Below, one piece after another: positions 24,939-33,555 of a stretch of 64,000 nt of DNA. Every line of letters starts with the position of its first letter. The stretch's first letter is position 1. This DNA comes from Saccharospirillum sp040881935 (GTDB lineage: Bacteria; Pseudomonadota; Gammaproteobacteria; Pseudomonadales; Natronospirillaceae): the NCBI RefSeq assembly GCF_040881935.1, contig NZ_JBBECH010000068.1, positions 19,976 to 83,975 on the forward strand, written 5' to 3'. Under the pieces are notes generated by a model. That model was not told the origin of the DNA, did not search any database, and saw nothing but the letters and a program-made list of their open reading frames with translations. The translations under genes and the position numbers were made by a program.

Positions 24939-26072
24939 GTGGCGCTGAACAGCATTGAAGACATCATTGAAGACATTCGTCAGGGTAAAATGGTTATCCT
25001 GATGGATGATGAAGACCGTGAAAATGAAGGCGATCTGATCGTCGCGGCGGAAAAAATCACCCCGGAGATCGTTAATTTCATGGCCGGCAAAGCCCGTGGG
25101 CTGATCTGCCTGACGCTGACCGGAGAGCGGTGTGATTTTCTCGGCCTGGAATCCATGGTCAAAAAAGACAATGGGTCGGCCTATGGCACCCCCTTTACTA
25201 TTTCAATCGAAGCGGCCGAAGGCGTTACCACCGGTATCTCGGCTGCAGACCGGGCGCGCACCATTCAAGTCGCGGTCGATCCGAACAGCCAGCCCAGTGA
25301 TATCGTTCAGCCCGGGCACATTTTCCCATTGCGTGCACAACCCGGTGGTGTACTCAGCCGGGCCGGCCATACCGAGGCGGGCTGCGATCTGGCACGCATG
25401 GCGGGTCTGATTCCGGCGGCCGCTATTGTCGAAATTATGAAAGAAGATGGCACCATGGCCCGTCGTCCTGATCTGGAGGCCTTCGCTGAAGAGCATGGGC
25501 TGAAGGTGGGTACCATTGCCGACCTGATCCATTACCGGATTCTGAACGAGCGCACCATCGAGAAAGTTGACCAACGTAGCCTCAGTACTCGCGCCGGTGA
25601 CTTTAATGTTCAGGTATACCGTGACAGCCTGTGCGGCGGCACTCACATCGCGCTGACGCTGGGCGGACCGTTCAAGCCCGATCATCCCACCCTGGTCCGG
25701 GTGCATGTCGCCCAGACGTTGCGCGATCTGTTGGGCGTGAATCCGGCACGAGGCCACGGCTGGACACTGGATGCAGCCATGCACCGGGTTGCTGAAGAGG
25801 GCGCTGGCGTGGTGGTACTGCTGGATGTTCAGCAAGCACCTGATGTGCTGACCGAACTGAAGATGTTGCAAGGCGATGAGCGCGCCAACACACGTAACCC
25901 CAATGTCGACAAGTACGGAACCTACACCACTATTGGTACCGGCTCGCAAATATTGCGTGAACTGGGCGTTGGCAAAATGCGCCTGCTCAGTTCACCGATC
26001 AAGTTTGGCGGCATTTCAGGGTTCGATCTGGAAGTGGTCGAGTATATTCCAGCCGCGGGCGATGAAGCCTGA
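24939..26072 (+). CDS. ribBX: RibBX-type DHBP synthase with a non-catalytic GTP cyclohydrolase II-like domain
   Basis: The first roughly 205 residues are 3,4-dihydroxy-2-butanone 4-phosphate synthase ('MVILMDDEDRENEGDLI', 'RAGHTEAGCDLARMAG'), making the four-carbon unit of riboflavin. The C-terminal domain aligns with GTP cyclohydrolase II but lacks its three zinc cysteines (here 'VRVHVAQTLRDLLG') and the GRGIGL motif, so it should not hydrolyse GTP. This is the RibBX architecture described in Proteobacteria, which needs a separate RibA elsewhere. The start is taken as GTG at 24939 because it gives the family N-terminus (MALNSIEDIIEDIRQG); GTG 24909 and ATG 24915 are alternatives. Confidence 0.88.
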   Translation: MALNSIEDIIEDIRQGKMVILMDDEDRENEGDLIVAAEKITPEIVNFMAGKARGLICLTLTGERCDFLGLESMVKKDNGSAYGTPFTISIEAAEGVTTGISAADRARTIQVAVDPNSQPSDIVQPGHIFPLRAQPGGVLSRAGHTEAGCDLARMAGLIPAAAIVEIMKEDGTMARRPDLEAFAEEHGLKVGTIADLIHYRILNERTIEKVDQRSLSTRAGDFNVQVYRDSLCGGTHIALTLGGPFKPDHPTLVRVHVAQTLRDLLGVNPARGHGWTLDAAMHRVAEEGAGVVVLLDVQQAPDVLTELKMLQGDERANTRNPNVDKYGTYTTIGTGSQILRELGVGKMRLLSSPIKFGGISGFDLEVVEYIPAAGDEA

Positions 26073-26146
26073 GGGCGGTTTGCCCAACGATTATTGATTA
26101 ACCGACGGCGAGCCGGACTGGCCCGTCGTTCAGACAGGATCAGACA

Positions 26147-26635
26147 ATGACGGCACTGACTTCAAACATTACCACCCTGGAAGGCGATTTCTCTGCCAAC
26201 GACGCCCAGTACGCCATCGTAGTCGGCCGCTGGAACAGCTTCGTGGTCGAAAGCCTGCTGGATGGCGCACTCGATGCGCTCAAACGCCACGGCATTAAAG
26301 ATGAGCAATTGACGGTTATTCGCGCGCCAGGCGCCTATGAGCTGCCCATCGTCTGCCAGAAGCTCGCCGAGACCGAGCGCTACAACGCCATCATCGCTCT
26401 GGGTGCGGTGATTCGCGGCGGGACACCGCATTTCGATTTTGTCGCCGGTGAAGCCGCTGGTGGCCTCAATTCAGTGGCGCTGACGGCTAGCATGCCGGTG
26501 GTGTTCGGCGTACTGACGGTCGATTCAATCGAGCAGGCCATCGAGCGAGCCGGTACCAAGGCGGGTAACAAAGGCGCCGAGGCGGCACTGGTCGCACTGG
26601 AAATGGTCAATCTGTTCAAGCAGATCGAGGGCTAA
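26147..26635 (+). CDS. ribH: 6,7-dimethyl-8-ribityllumazine synthase
   Basis: RibH condenses the DHBP made by RibBX with the ribitylaminopyrimidine made by RibD to give lumazine, and self-assembles into large shells in many species. The 162-residue protein shows 'VVGRWNSFVVESLLDGALDA', 'RAPGAYELPIVCQKLAE', 'GAVIRGGTPHFDFVAGEAA' (with the catalytic His) and 'PVVFGVLTVDSIEQAIERAG'. It is followed 3 bases later by nusB. Confidence 0.96.
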   Translation: MTALTSNITTLEGDFSANDAQYAIVVGRWNSFVVESLLDGALDALKRHGIKDEQLTVIRAPGAYELPIVCQKLAETERYNAIIALGAVIRGGTPHFDFVAGEAAGGLNSVALTASMPVVFGVLTVDSIEQAIERAGTKAGNKGAEAALVALEMVNLFKQIEG

Positions 26636-26638
26636 GGC

Positions 26639-27094
26639 ATGACCCAGCGTCCCAACATGGCGGCCCGTCGCAAGGCACGCCGACTGGCCATGCAGGCTTT
26701 GTACCAGTGGCATTTGTCGTCGTCTCCGGTCAATCAGATCGAAGCGGAGTTCATCGCCGATCACGACATGGCCAAGGTGGATCAGGAATACTTCAGCGAA
26801 GTGCTGCGCGGCGTACCGCTCACGCTGTCGGAACTCGATGGCTACATTGAATCAGTCACCGATCGCTCGGTTCGGGAAATGACACCGGTGGAGCTGTCGA
26901 TTCTGCGCATGGGTGCCTACGAACTGGTGCATCGCGTTGATGTCCCCTTCAAGGTGATCATCAACGAAGGCGTGGAACTGTCGAAACTGTTTGGTGCCAG
27001 CGAAGGCCACCGCTACGTCAATGGCGTACTGGACAAGCTGTCGCAACGGCTTCGGGCTACCGAAGTGACCGCTTCCCGGGCTCCTCGGGAGTAA
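26639..27094 (+). CDS. nusB: Transcription antitermination factor NusB
   Basis: NusB binds boxA RNA with NusE (S10) in antitermination complexes, especially on rRNA operons. The 151-residue all-helical protein has 'RRKARRLAMQALYQWHLSSS' and 'MTPVELSILRMGAYELVHR', then 'VPFKVIINEGVELSKLFGAS' and 'RYVNGVLDKL'. The gene follows ribH as in most Proteobacteria. thiL and pgpA, which commonly come next, are absent; palindrome C and a bidirectional terminator end the operon instead. Confidence 0.95.
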   Translation: MTQRPNMAARRKARRLAMQALYQWHLSSSPVNQIEAEFIADHDMAKVDQEYFSEVLRGVPLTLSELDGYIESVTDRSVREMTPVELSILRMGAYELVHRVDVPFKVIINEGVELSKLFGASEGHRYVNGVLDKLSQRLRATEVTASRAPRE

Positions 27095-27107
27095 GTGCCT
27101 TTGGTTC

Positions 27108-27291
27108 GTGCTGGCTACCGGGTAGTCCTATCCGGGGTCGGCGTGAACCCGTCCCTGGGGCCTAGGCTTAGGGATATGAATCCCATCCCTGGGATTCACC
27201 CTCCGGGCTCGCTTCGCTCATGCTAAAACGCTCCCGGCGTTTTAGTCCATGCCTCAGACTTCCCCGGATAGGACTACCCGGCAGCCAGCAC
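27108..27291 (-). repeat. Intergenic palindrome, copy C (long form)
   Basis: Arms 27108-27137 and 27262-27291 pair at 29 of 30 positions, and the exception is G.U-compatible on the minus strand. The core and long-form insert are like copies A and B, but the inner closing segment is of the CTTAGG/CCTCAGACTT type rather than CCGCA/TGCGG. It lies between convergent nusB and the PPC lipoprotein gene. Confidence 0.85.
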
Positions 27292-27320
27292 TAGCCTGAG
27301 TGGTTGCTTTTGACTTAATT

Positions 27321-27361
27321 GTCATCCGTCGCGTGCTCAAGGCAATGCAGTCAACTTGAAC
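27321..27361 (+). repeat. Truncated half of an intergenic palindrome
   Basis: About 36 of 40 bases match the right arm end and outer flank of copy F (43900-43939), but the rest of the element, including core and partner arm, is absent. Its orientation is opposite to the adjacent copy C. It appears to be the remnant of the second member of an inverted pair. Confidence 0.6.
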
Positions 27362-27362
27362 C

Positions 27363-27391
27363 AAAAAAAACCGCCAAAAGGCGGTTTTTTT
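27363..27391. terminator. Bidirectional intrinsic terminator between nusB and the PPC lipoprotein
   Basis: AAAAACCGCC-aaaa-GGCGGTTTTT has U tracts on both strands and lies between two convergent genes. Confidence 0.88.
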
Positions 27392-27409
27392 CACTAGCTA
27401 TCTTTACTC

Positions 27410-29197
27410 TCAGGACTGGGCGTCGGATAGATCCATTTGAACTTCGATGCGGATCTGGCCGCTTTCCGAGCCGCTGTAACCGCGCACGTCCAGGGTGTAG
27501 TTGCCGGCTGGCAGGAACTCTTCCAGGCGTGAGTTGGTGCCGCCGCCGTCGTCGTCGTTCTCCAGCGACAAGCCGGGGCCGACCAGAGTGATCACAGTAT
27601 CAACAGCCGATGAAACCGTTTCTATGCGTACCGTGCGTGCCGCGTCGAGACTGAAGTTGTAGGTCAGGCTGCTACTGCTCTGGAGGTTGCCATAGACAAT
27701 ATCGCCCGCTCTCAGTTCGCCACTGTTCATCATCTGGCCCTGAACCTCACTGCTGTTGACCGTCAGATCGTACAGGCCGTTGCCGGAATAGCTGCCGACA
27801 GTAAGCGTGTAGGTGCCTGGTTGCAGGATGGTAGTAATCAGCGAGTTGGTGTCGCCGCCGCCATCATCGTCGCTTAGGTCCAGGCCATTGCCGGACAGGG
27901 CCAGGGTGGTATCGAAGCTGGCGGAGTTCAGCGCGATGCTGACGTCAGAGGCCTCATCAATGGTCAGGGTGTAGCGGTTGTCGTTGTTGGTACGCATGCC
28001 GATCAGGCTGCTGCCCGGGGCGATCTCACCGCTGTTGCGCAGGTCGCCTTCGAAGGGCGTTACCTGGGTTTGCAGAGTGTAGATGCCATCTACCGGGTAA
28101 CTCTCATAGCTGAGCGCGGTCACCGTATACTGGCCAGGCATCAGAATAGACGAGAGCTGGGAATCGGTGCCGTCGCCATAGTCATCATTATCGAGCTGAA
28201 CATTGTCACCGGTGATCGACAGCATGGTGTCAAAGTCGGTGGAAGCGAGGCTGACCACCACTTCTGACGGGTGATCGAGCTCAAGCAGGTAGCGGTTACC
28301 CTCGGCAGACAGCATCAAACCGGTCAGGGTTTCATTGTCTTCCAGGGCGCCGCCGTTGCGAATGCCTTCGGGCAATATAGTGCTGGCGGTCGCTAGCTGA
28401 TAGAAACGGCCTTCATCGACCAGAGCATCGGTGCACAGGGGCGATTCGACTTCGTAGTCGTCGTATTCATCGATTGCTGCGCTCGGGCGGCGGCCTGGCT
28501 GCAGAACCAGTTCGTATTCGCCGGGCTCGAGGTAGGCATCGAGTGTCAGGGTGCTGTCGCCACAGGCAACGGCTTCCGCGTTAACCGTAGGGCCACTCAG
28601 ATGCATGCCCAGAGAGCGGCTGGCGTCGTTCAGTGTGAAACTGATTTGAGTGGGTGAGTCAATGCTCAGCGGGTAGCGGGCCGGGCTGTTGTCTGTTTCC
28701 AGAGAACCGACCAGCGATTGGTCCGGGCTCAGAGTGTCGGCCTGGCTGGCAACGTTCTGGTCGATCAGGCGGTAGGGGCCATAAGCTTCATCATCGTTGC
28801 CGTTGACCACCAGTAGAGAGCACTTGCCAGCGTCCGGTCCCATCAGAATGCTGATAGCGTCGCTGCTGGCCGGGTCTACACTGGCCTGGTCGATCAACCA
28901 GCCCTGTTCGTTAAACAGGGTCAGCTCGGCGGCAAAGGGAGCCTGAAAACGGTAAAACGCACGGGGTTCGGCCTCCGTGGCGCAAAACCAGTGTGCCGAG
29001 AAGCGGGCGCCGTTGTTCAGGTTGGAGGGGCTGGAGGTATTCAGTTCCGATTGCAGCCCTTCGCCGCTGACCAGGGCCGGTGCCTCCACAAAGCGGTCGG
29101 AACCGGTAGTCGCGCAGCCGCTGGCCAGTGCCAGTGCGGTAAGAGCTGGCAGCCATCGGGCAGTGCCGGAGGAAAATCGAAGTGCAGAGTGAGTCAC
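27410..29197 (-). CDS. Large lipoprotein with repeated PPC-like (pre-peptidase C-terminal) domains
   Basis: The 595-residue protein has a lipoprotein signal with lipobox 'LASGC' (Cys at 28). After a divergent N-terminal part come at least three similar beta-sandwich repeats (about residues 285-385, 395-480, 490-590). Each has the pattern D-T-x-(L/I)-x-L/I-x-G, then an Asp-rich loop ('DNDDYGDGTDS', 'SDDDGGGDTNS', 'ENDDDGGGTNS') and 'L.PG.YT(L/V)' strands. These are PPC-type domains often found on secreted proteases, but no protease domain is present. The Asp/Gly loops suggest calcium binding. GTG start at 29197 with GGAGA upstream. Function unknown; probably a surface or periplasmic binding protein. 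Confidence 0.78.
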   Translation of the reverse strand: MTHSALRFSSGTARWLPALTALALASGCATTGSDRFVEAPALVSGEGLQSELNTSSPSNLNNGARFSAHWFCATEAEPRAFYRFQAPFAAELTLFNEQGWLIDQASVDPASSDAISILMGPDAGKCSLLVVNGNDDEAYGPYRLIDQNVASQADTLSPDQSLVGSLETDNSPARYPLSIDSPTQISFTLNDASRSLGMHLSGPTVNAEAVACGDSTLTLDAYLEPGEYELVLQPGRRPSAAIDEYDDYEVESPLCTDALVDEGRFYQLATASTILPEGIRNGGALEDNETLTGLMLSAEGNRYLLELDHPSEVVVSLASTDFDTMLSITGDNVQLDNDDYGDGTDSQLSSILMPGQYTVTALSYESYPVDGIYTLQTQVTPFEGDLRNSGEIAPGSSLIGMRTNNDNRYTLTIDEASDVSIALNSASFDTTLALSGNGLDLSDDDGGGDTNSLITTILQPGTYTLTVGSYSGNGLYDLTVNSSEVQGQMMNSGELRAGDIVYGNLQSSSSLTYNFSLDAARTVRIETVSSAVDTVITLVGPGLSLENDDDGGGTNSRLEEFLPAGNYTLDVRGYSGSESGQIRIEVQMDLSDAQS

Positions 29198-29349
29198 GTT
29201 TACGTCTCCATACGTTGTTGAAAACCTGCCTGTTCAGTCGGTACGCCGGTCAAGCCAGTCGCCGGGTTAGGGATGGGTCTGACTTCCTGGTCACACGCTC
29301 AAACCGGTCGACCCAATGCGATTCGGAATCCCGCCGGGCAAGACTTGGC

Positions 29350-29378
29350 ACTATAGGGCGATTTTAAAGTCGGGTCCA
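29350..29378 (-). promoter_or_regulatory. Candidate sigma-70 promoter of the PPC lipoprotein gene
   Basis: On the minus strand TGGACC (29378-29373) and TATAGT (29355-29350) are separated by 17 bases, matching -35 and -10 consensus at 4 and 5 positions. It would give a leader of about 145 bases. Confidence 0.35.
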
Positions 29379-29442
29379 GTCACCCTGGCCCGGTTCGATC
29401 GGTGGTTCTCATTTTTGGAATTTAATTGAGTGGCCTTGGCCC

Positions 29443-29555
29443 GCGTCAGCTACCGGTGGTACCTCGGCGGGGTCGGCGTGAATCCGTCCGTGGAGCCTAG
29501 GCCGCAACATCCATGTTGCGGACTCCCCCGCAGAGGCACCACCGGTAGCCGCCGC
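29443..29555 (-). repeat. Intergenic palindrome, copy D (short form)
   Basis: Arms 29443-29472 and 29526-29555 pair at 26 of 30 positions. Two exceptions are G.U-compatible on the minus strand and two are not. The inner hairpin CCGCAACAT-CC-ATGTTGCGG is perfect and the core is present (minus: GGCTCCACGGACGG). It lies 32 bases beyond the srkA stop, in the same sense as srkA. Confidence 0.82.
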
Positions 29556-29587
29556 TAGTACTGTGCCTCCCTTGATAAGTGAGAATC

Positions 29588-30559
29588 CTATTCTTGTAAT
29601 AACGCCCACTGTTCCCGCAAGGCGAGCAGGTGGTCACTCCAGAAGCGCTGGCTGTCGAACCAGGAGAAGGCGCGCGGGAAGGCCGGGTCGTCCCAGCGCT
29701 GGGCGATCCAGAGGGTGTGGCGAATCATGTGAACGGTGCGCAGGGGTTCGAGCAGCGACAATTCCTTGCGCGGGAATGGCCGGAATTGCTCATAGCCTTC
29801 CTCCAGTTCATTGATCTGACGTGCCTGTTCCTGCTTATCGCCCGACAGCAGTTTCCAGATGTCCTGGGCGGCGGGGCCCATCACGGTGTCGTCGAGATCG
29901 ACGATCAGCAGTTGGTCGTCGCGACTGAGGATATTGCCAGCGTGGAAGTCGCCGTGAATGCGTATTGAAGTGGCCTGACGGAACAGCGGCTCGAAACGAC
30001 GTTGAATCAACTCGGCAATCGGCGCCAATGTTGCCAGGTAGTTGGCCCGCAGGTCGTCGGGCAAGAGGGGGCTGTCGGCGAAAAAGCGTTGCGCCTGAAC
30101 GATGGGCTCGGTCAGCGAGAGGCTTGGCCGGTGTTTGAACACGGCCGTTTCGCCGACGTTATGCAACCGGGCCAGGTGCTGGCCAATGCGGTACATCTGG
30201 TCCGGGTTGTCGAGTTCGAAGGCATGGCCAGCGCGCATGTCGAAACAGGCAAACCAGAAGCCATCGCGCAGATGAAGGATGTCGTCGCCCAGCGTCATCG
30301 CTGGTACCACCGGGATTTCCGCCTCGAACAATTGTTCGGTAAAAGTCAGTTCTTCGCGAATTTGCGCCTCACTCCAGCGTCCCGGCCGGTACGCTTTCAA
30401 AACCACTGGCGAGGCATCTTCAATGCCCACCCGGTAGACCCGGTTTTCATAGCTGTTGAGGGGGTATATGCGGTAGTCGGACAGGGTCCCGAGTGATTCC
30501 ATCCAGTCGATGATGCGATCCTGACTGAGGCTGTCGAACGGGTGTGCAGAGGTAGACAT
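29588..30559 (-). CDS. srkA: Stress response serine/threonine kinase SrkA (YihE family)
   Basis: The 323-residue protein matches E. coli YihE/SrkA over its length: 'YPLNSYENRVYRVG', 'VVLKAYRPGRWSEAQIREEL', the APH-like catalytic loop 'IHGDFHAGNIL' and metal-binding 'IVDLDDTVMGPAAQDIWKLL'. In E. coli the kinase counteracts toxin-driven death and Cpx-related stress; substrates are not well defined. The ATG at 30559 is chosen (AGGG ribosome-binding site, family-like N-terminus); an upstream ATG at 30598 lacks similarity. The usual dsbA partner does not follow here. Confidence 0.93.
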   Translation of the reverse strand: MSTSAHPFDSLSQDRIIDWMESLGTLSDYRIYPLNSYENRVYRVGIEDASPVVLKAYRPGRWSEAQIREELTFTEQLFEAEIPVVPAMTLGDDILHLRDGFWFACFDMRAGHAFELDNPDQMYRIGQHLARLHNVGETAVFKHRPSLSLTEPIVQAQRFFADSPLLPDDLRANYLATLAPIAELIQRRFEPLFRQATSIRIHGDFHAGNILSRDDQLLIVDLDDTVMGPAAQDIWKLLSGDKQEQARQINELEEGYEQFRPFPRKELSLLEPLRTVHMIRHTLWIAQRWDDPAFPRAFSWFDSQRFWSDHLLALREQWALLQE

Positions 30560-30632
30560 GGGAAACCCTGAAAAAAGAGAGGGCCCATTGTAGTGCATTT
30601 ACGGCGCCTGTCATTGTTCTCCTGGCGACCTG

Positions 30633-31355
30633 CTAAAGATTTCCGAGTGGGGTCCGGGCGAGCGTCCACAGCTCGATCTGTTGCACTCCAGCACGTTTCA
30701 GCGTTCGGGTCAGTTCGGCGGCGGTGGCCCCGGTAGTTAACACATCGTCGACAATGGCAACGCGTTTCGGGGGTGGCTGTTGTATGAGGAAGACCCCTTT
30801 CAGTGCTTGACGGCGTTGTACCCGGTTAAGACCTTCTAGCGGTGGTGTTGGGTGCTGTTTGATCAGACCGGTCCAGACCGGCAATCCGGCCTGACGGGCC
30901 CAGTGGTCAGCGAGCCACTCTGCCTGATTAAAACCCCGTTTGCGGGCCTTGGATCGATGCAGGGGCACCGGTACCAGGGCGTCAACCGATGGCTGGTGCA
31001 TCGCCTGATGCTGCCACCACTGCCGGGCCAGTGCCCGTGCGCTGGCAAAGTCCCGATGGTATTTCATGCGGTGAATCAAAAATCGGGTTGCACCTTCAAG
31101 CACCCAGCCGACGGTTGCTGATTGCCAGGGTGGTGGGCGCTGCTGACACCGGCCACACTGTGTATTGAGCGTATGAGGGGCTGCGCAGCTCGGGCAGGGG
31201 TCTGGCAAGGGCTGTAACCAGCCTGCACACACCTCGCACAGATGGCTGTTTACCGAGCGTTGTTCACACAGTGGACACAGGCTGTCTATAACCTGTTCCA
31301 GTAACTGGTTAACGGCGACGCCTAGCGATGGGCTTTTTAAGTTGATCCCTGGCAT
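30633..31355 (-). CDS. comF: ComF family phosphoribosyltransferase-like protein
   Basis: The 240-residue protein has an N-terminal zinc-ribbon-like region with four Cys pairs ('CPLCEQ', 'CEVC', 'CPSC', 'CGRC'). A PRTase-fold domain follows with 'VPVPLHRSKARKRGFNQAEW' and the PRPP loop 'VAIVDDVLTTGATAAEL'. ComF/GntX proteins are required for DNA uptake in competent bacteria, but their reaction is unknown. With comM in the same window this hints at, but does not prove, natural transformation. bioB, a frequent neighbour, is absent. Confidence 0.9.
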   Translation of the reverse strand: MPGINLKSPSLGVAVNQLLEQVIDSLCPLCEQRSVNSHLCEVCAGWLQPLPDPCPSCAAPHTLNTQCGRCQQRPPPWQSATVGWVLEGATRFLIHRMKYHRDFASARALARQWWQHQAMHQPSVDALVPVPLHRSKARKRGFNQAEWLADHWARQAGLPVWTGLIKQHPTPPLEGLNRVQRRQALKGVFLIQQPPPKRVAIVDDVLTTGATAAELTRTLKRAGVQQIELWTLARTPLGNL

Positions 31356-31478
31356 TCCGGGGTGCTCCCTGACCTCCGGTATCTGTATTTCCGCCCGGCA
31401 AATTATGGCGAGGCTGTGATGGTATCGGCAATATAGAGATCATTGTGCTCAATTTTATGGTGTGACGGCAGCTGCAGG

Positions 31479-32234
31479 TCAGAATTTCTTCAGGTTGGGT
31501 CCACGCCGCATCTCGGCAAAGATACTCAGTTCCCAGGGCCGCATCGCCAGCACCATGCCAGTGCCGAAGGTCTCTTCCAGCGGTAACTTACCGTCTTCCT
31601 TGCTCAGTTCGTCAAACTCTCGGGCTAGCCTGCGAATGCTGTTTTGCAGGTGCATGTTTGACTGCCGCGTCAGCATACCAGCGACAAACACCAGCAGTTC
31701 CCCGGCTTTTGGGTCAAATTTGCAATTGAAAAAATCGCGAGCCACGTTTTGCTCGAAAAAACGATAAACCGGTCCGTTGTGGATCCAGCGAAAATCACGT
31801 GACAGCTTGGTTTTAACCCGGTTACCCGGCAGTAATTCGATAATGCCGAGCCGGTCCAGCCGGGCCAGCAGGCGAGTCGCCTCGAATTCGTTAATCAGGT
31901 AGGTTGAGGTAATATCTTCGTATTCCCAGCGGTTGACCAGCAATTGGGCAACCAGCAGTAACTTGGGGTCGGACACCAGTTCACGCTCATCGTCTTCGCT
32001 GAGCTCATCCAACACCATGGTGCCCTCATGCATCCGTGCCATCAGATACCCCAGATCGGCCCCGGCCATGTCGCAAATCTCTTCCAGACGATTCAACGTA
32101 AAGTGGCGTTTGGAAAACATGCGTTTGACGTTGGCTTCGCTGAGCTTGAGCTTCTCGGCAACCTCGGCGTAGGTGATCTTTCGCTCACGCAGGAGTTTTT
32201 TCAGGGTGTCGATGAGCTGTACAGTCTGAGACAT
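31479..32234 (-). CDS. XRE-family helix-turn-helix regulator with a large C-terminal domain
   Basis: The 251-residue protein has a Cro/C1-type HTH at about residues 7-62 ('ITYAEVAEKLKLSEANVKRM' as the two recognition helices), then a roughly 180-residue helical domain of unknown role. The C-terminal domain contains 'NRWEYEDITSTYLINEFEAT' and 'RLDRLGIIELLPGNRVK', reminiscent of a second winged helix. The start is ATG 32234. An inverted repeat GTAGC-N7-GCTAC lies just upstream and may be its own operator. The divergent gene encodes an unknown membrane protein that could be a target. Confidence 0.8.
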   Translation of the reverse strand: MSQTVQLIDTLKKLLRERKITYAEVAEKLKLSEANVKRMFSKRHFTLNRLEEICDMAGADLGYLMARMHEGTMVLDELSEDDERELVSDPKLLLVAQLLVNRWEYEDITSTYLINEFEATRLLARLDRLGIIELLPGNRVKTKLSRDFRWIHNGPVYRFFEQNVARDFFNCKFDPKAGELLVFVAGMLTRQSNMHLQNSIRRLAREFDELSKEDGKLPLEETFGTGMVLAMRPWELSIFAEMRRGPNLKKF

Positions 32235-32250
32235 GATGTCCTTGGTGAAG

Positions 32251-32267
32251 GTAGCGCAATATGCTAC
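32251..32267. promoter_or_regulatory. Inverted repeat, candidate operator of the XRE regulator
   Basis: GTAGC-GCAATAT-GCTAC lies 17 bases upstream of the regulator start in the divergent intergenic region. Position and symmetry suit autoregulation; there is no other copy nearby to support it. Confidence 0.35.
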
Positions 32268-32442
32268 TAATGGTCGCACATCTTTCAACTTCATGTACAG
32301 TGCTTGTGGTTACCCCCAGAGCGCCTACTATGGCAACCTGCACCGGTATAAAGGCCTGTGGCGATGTAAAGGGCCGATTCGCAACACGGCACCGCCAGGT
32401 GATGCTGAACGTGAGCGACCGTCAGGTTTCAGGGAGTAACCC

Positions 32443-33435
32443 ATGCTAAAACTCAAGATAATGACAGGGCTGGGGCGGCTGTTCAGTCGCGCCTTGCTGG
32501 GCCCGGTTCATGTGCATGGCAGTGATCCCCGTACGACTGATATTGATGTAATCATAATGCCGCGCAGTGTGAGCCCGGCCGATGGCTGGTTGTTCTGGTC
32601 GCGGCTGAAACGTCCTCCGTTGTTTGTTGAAGGTGAGCGGACTTCCAATGGCTGGGGCCGTTGGCGGCGTACAGCGGGCCGAAGCGCGCGAGCAAACGGG
32701 GGCATTCTGGAGGAGCAGCTGGCGGCTTTTCTAAATTCAGGACGGTGTCTGGTCATGTCGATCAACGGCGAGTCGTCCGAAGAGATCGAACAGATACAGC
32801 GTCTGTTGCGTGGCTTGCACAACCACCACCGTCATCTGCGGGTACAGGTGTTGACCTTTAACTACGATTTTCGTCACACCCTTGGCAGCCCTATTCACTG
32901 GATTTGGCGTCCCGGCGTCATCGATATGGTGGTCGAGCCGCTGCACATTCTGAAAGAGTTGCAACGCCTGCAGAAACTGGCCTGGTCGATCAAAGGCTAT
33001 CAGACACTGCCGCAATGGCCGCTGATATCCCAGTCTGGTCGGGTGCCGTCCAGTCTGTTGTTGTCCTGGCACGAGGTACGGGCGCAGCGGCGCTGGCGCT
33101 GGCCGAAGCCTTTGGCCTGGCTCTGGTTGCCCGGAGCGCTGATCTCGGCGCTGTTTAATGCGGTGCCCTTGCTGGTGGCTTACGGCGTCAGTCACAGCGC
33201 CCAGCAATGGCGCATAGAACGGCAGATCGCCTGGTTGGGCCCCTTGTACCTGGTCAATCATGCGCTGATCTGGACACAGCTGGGCCTGCTGTATGGGCCT
33301 TGGGCGTGGCCTTACATCGTCATCGTGGCCATGGGCCTGCAACCGCTGGGACGTCTGGCCGATGCCATCTTGCAACAGGATGAACTGGGCGGATCACGTT
33401 CGGTGCGGGAACGCATGGTGAATTATTTCGATTAG
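32443..33435 (+). CDS. Hypothetical membrane protein, possibly a degenerate PlsC-like acyltransferase
   Basis: The 330-residue protein has a soluble N-terminal two thirds and two or three hydrophobic segments near the C-terminus (about 228-250 and 267-308). The layout, with a basic 'GRLFSRALLG' start, 'NGGILEEQLAAFLNSGRCLV' in the middle and a C-terminal pair of membrane helices, recalls lysophospholipid acyltransferases. The catalytic H-x4-D motif is not recognisable ('HVHGSDPRTTD' is the nearest stretch). The substrate and even the family are therefore unproven. It is divergent from the XRE regulator. Confidence 0.6.
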   Translation: MLKLKIMTGLGRLFSRALLGPVHVHGSDPRTTDIDVIIMPRSVSPADGWLFWSRLKRPPLFVEGERTSNGWGRWRRTAGRSARANGGILEEQLAAFLNSGRCLVMSINGESSEEIEQIQRLLRGLHNHHRHLRVQVLTFNYDFRHTLGSPIHWIWRPGVIDMVVEPLHILKELQRLQKLAWSIKGYQTLPQWPLISQSGRVPSSLLLSWHEVRAQRRWRWPKPLAWLWLPGALISALFNAVPLLVAYGVSHSAQQWRIERQIAWLGPLYLVNHALIWTQLGLLYGPWAWPYIVIVAMGLQPLGRLADAILQQDELGGSRSVRERMVNYFD

Positions 33436-33555
33436 GTGATATCTGACCTGTTCATGTTCCGGGTCGAGCCAGTGATTGAGGTTAAGGTTGTCAATTGCCT
33501 GGACACCGGCCGTGCATATTCGGTAAAATCCCCGAAATTTGGGCGCGGCACCCAG

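Noticed and set aside
24909..24941. Upstream GTG/ATG as the ribBX start
   Set aside because: The family begins MALNSIEDIIEDIR, matching GTG 24939; the ten extra residues have no counterpart, although they cannot be excluded.
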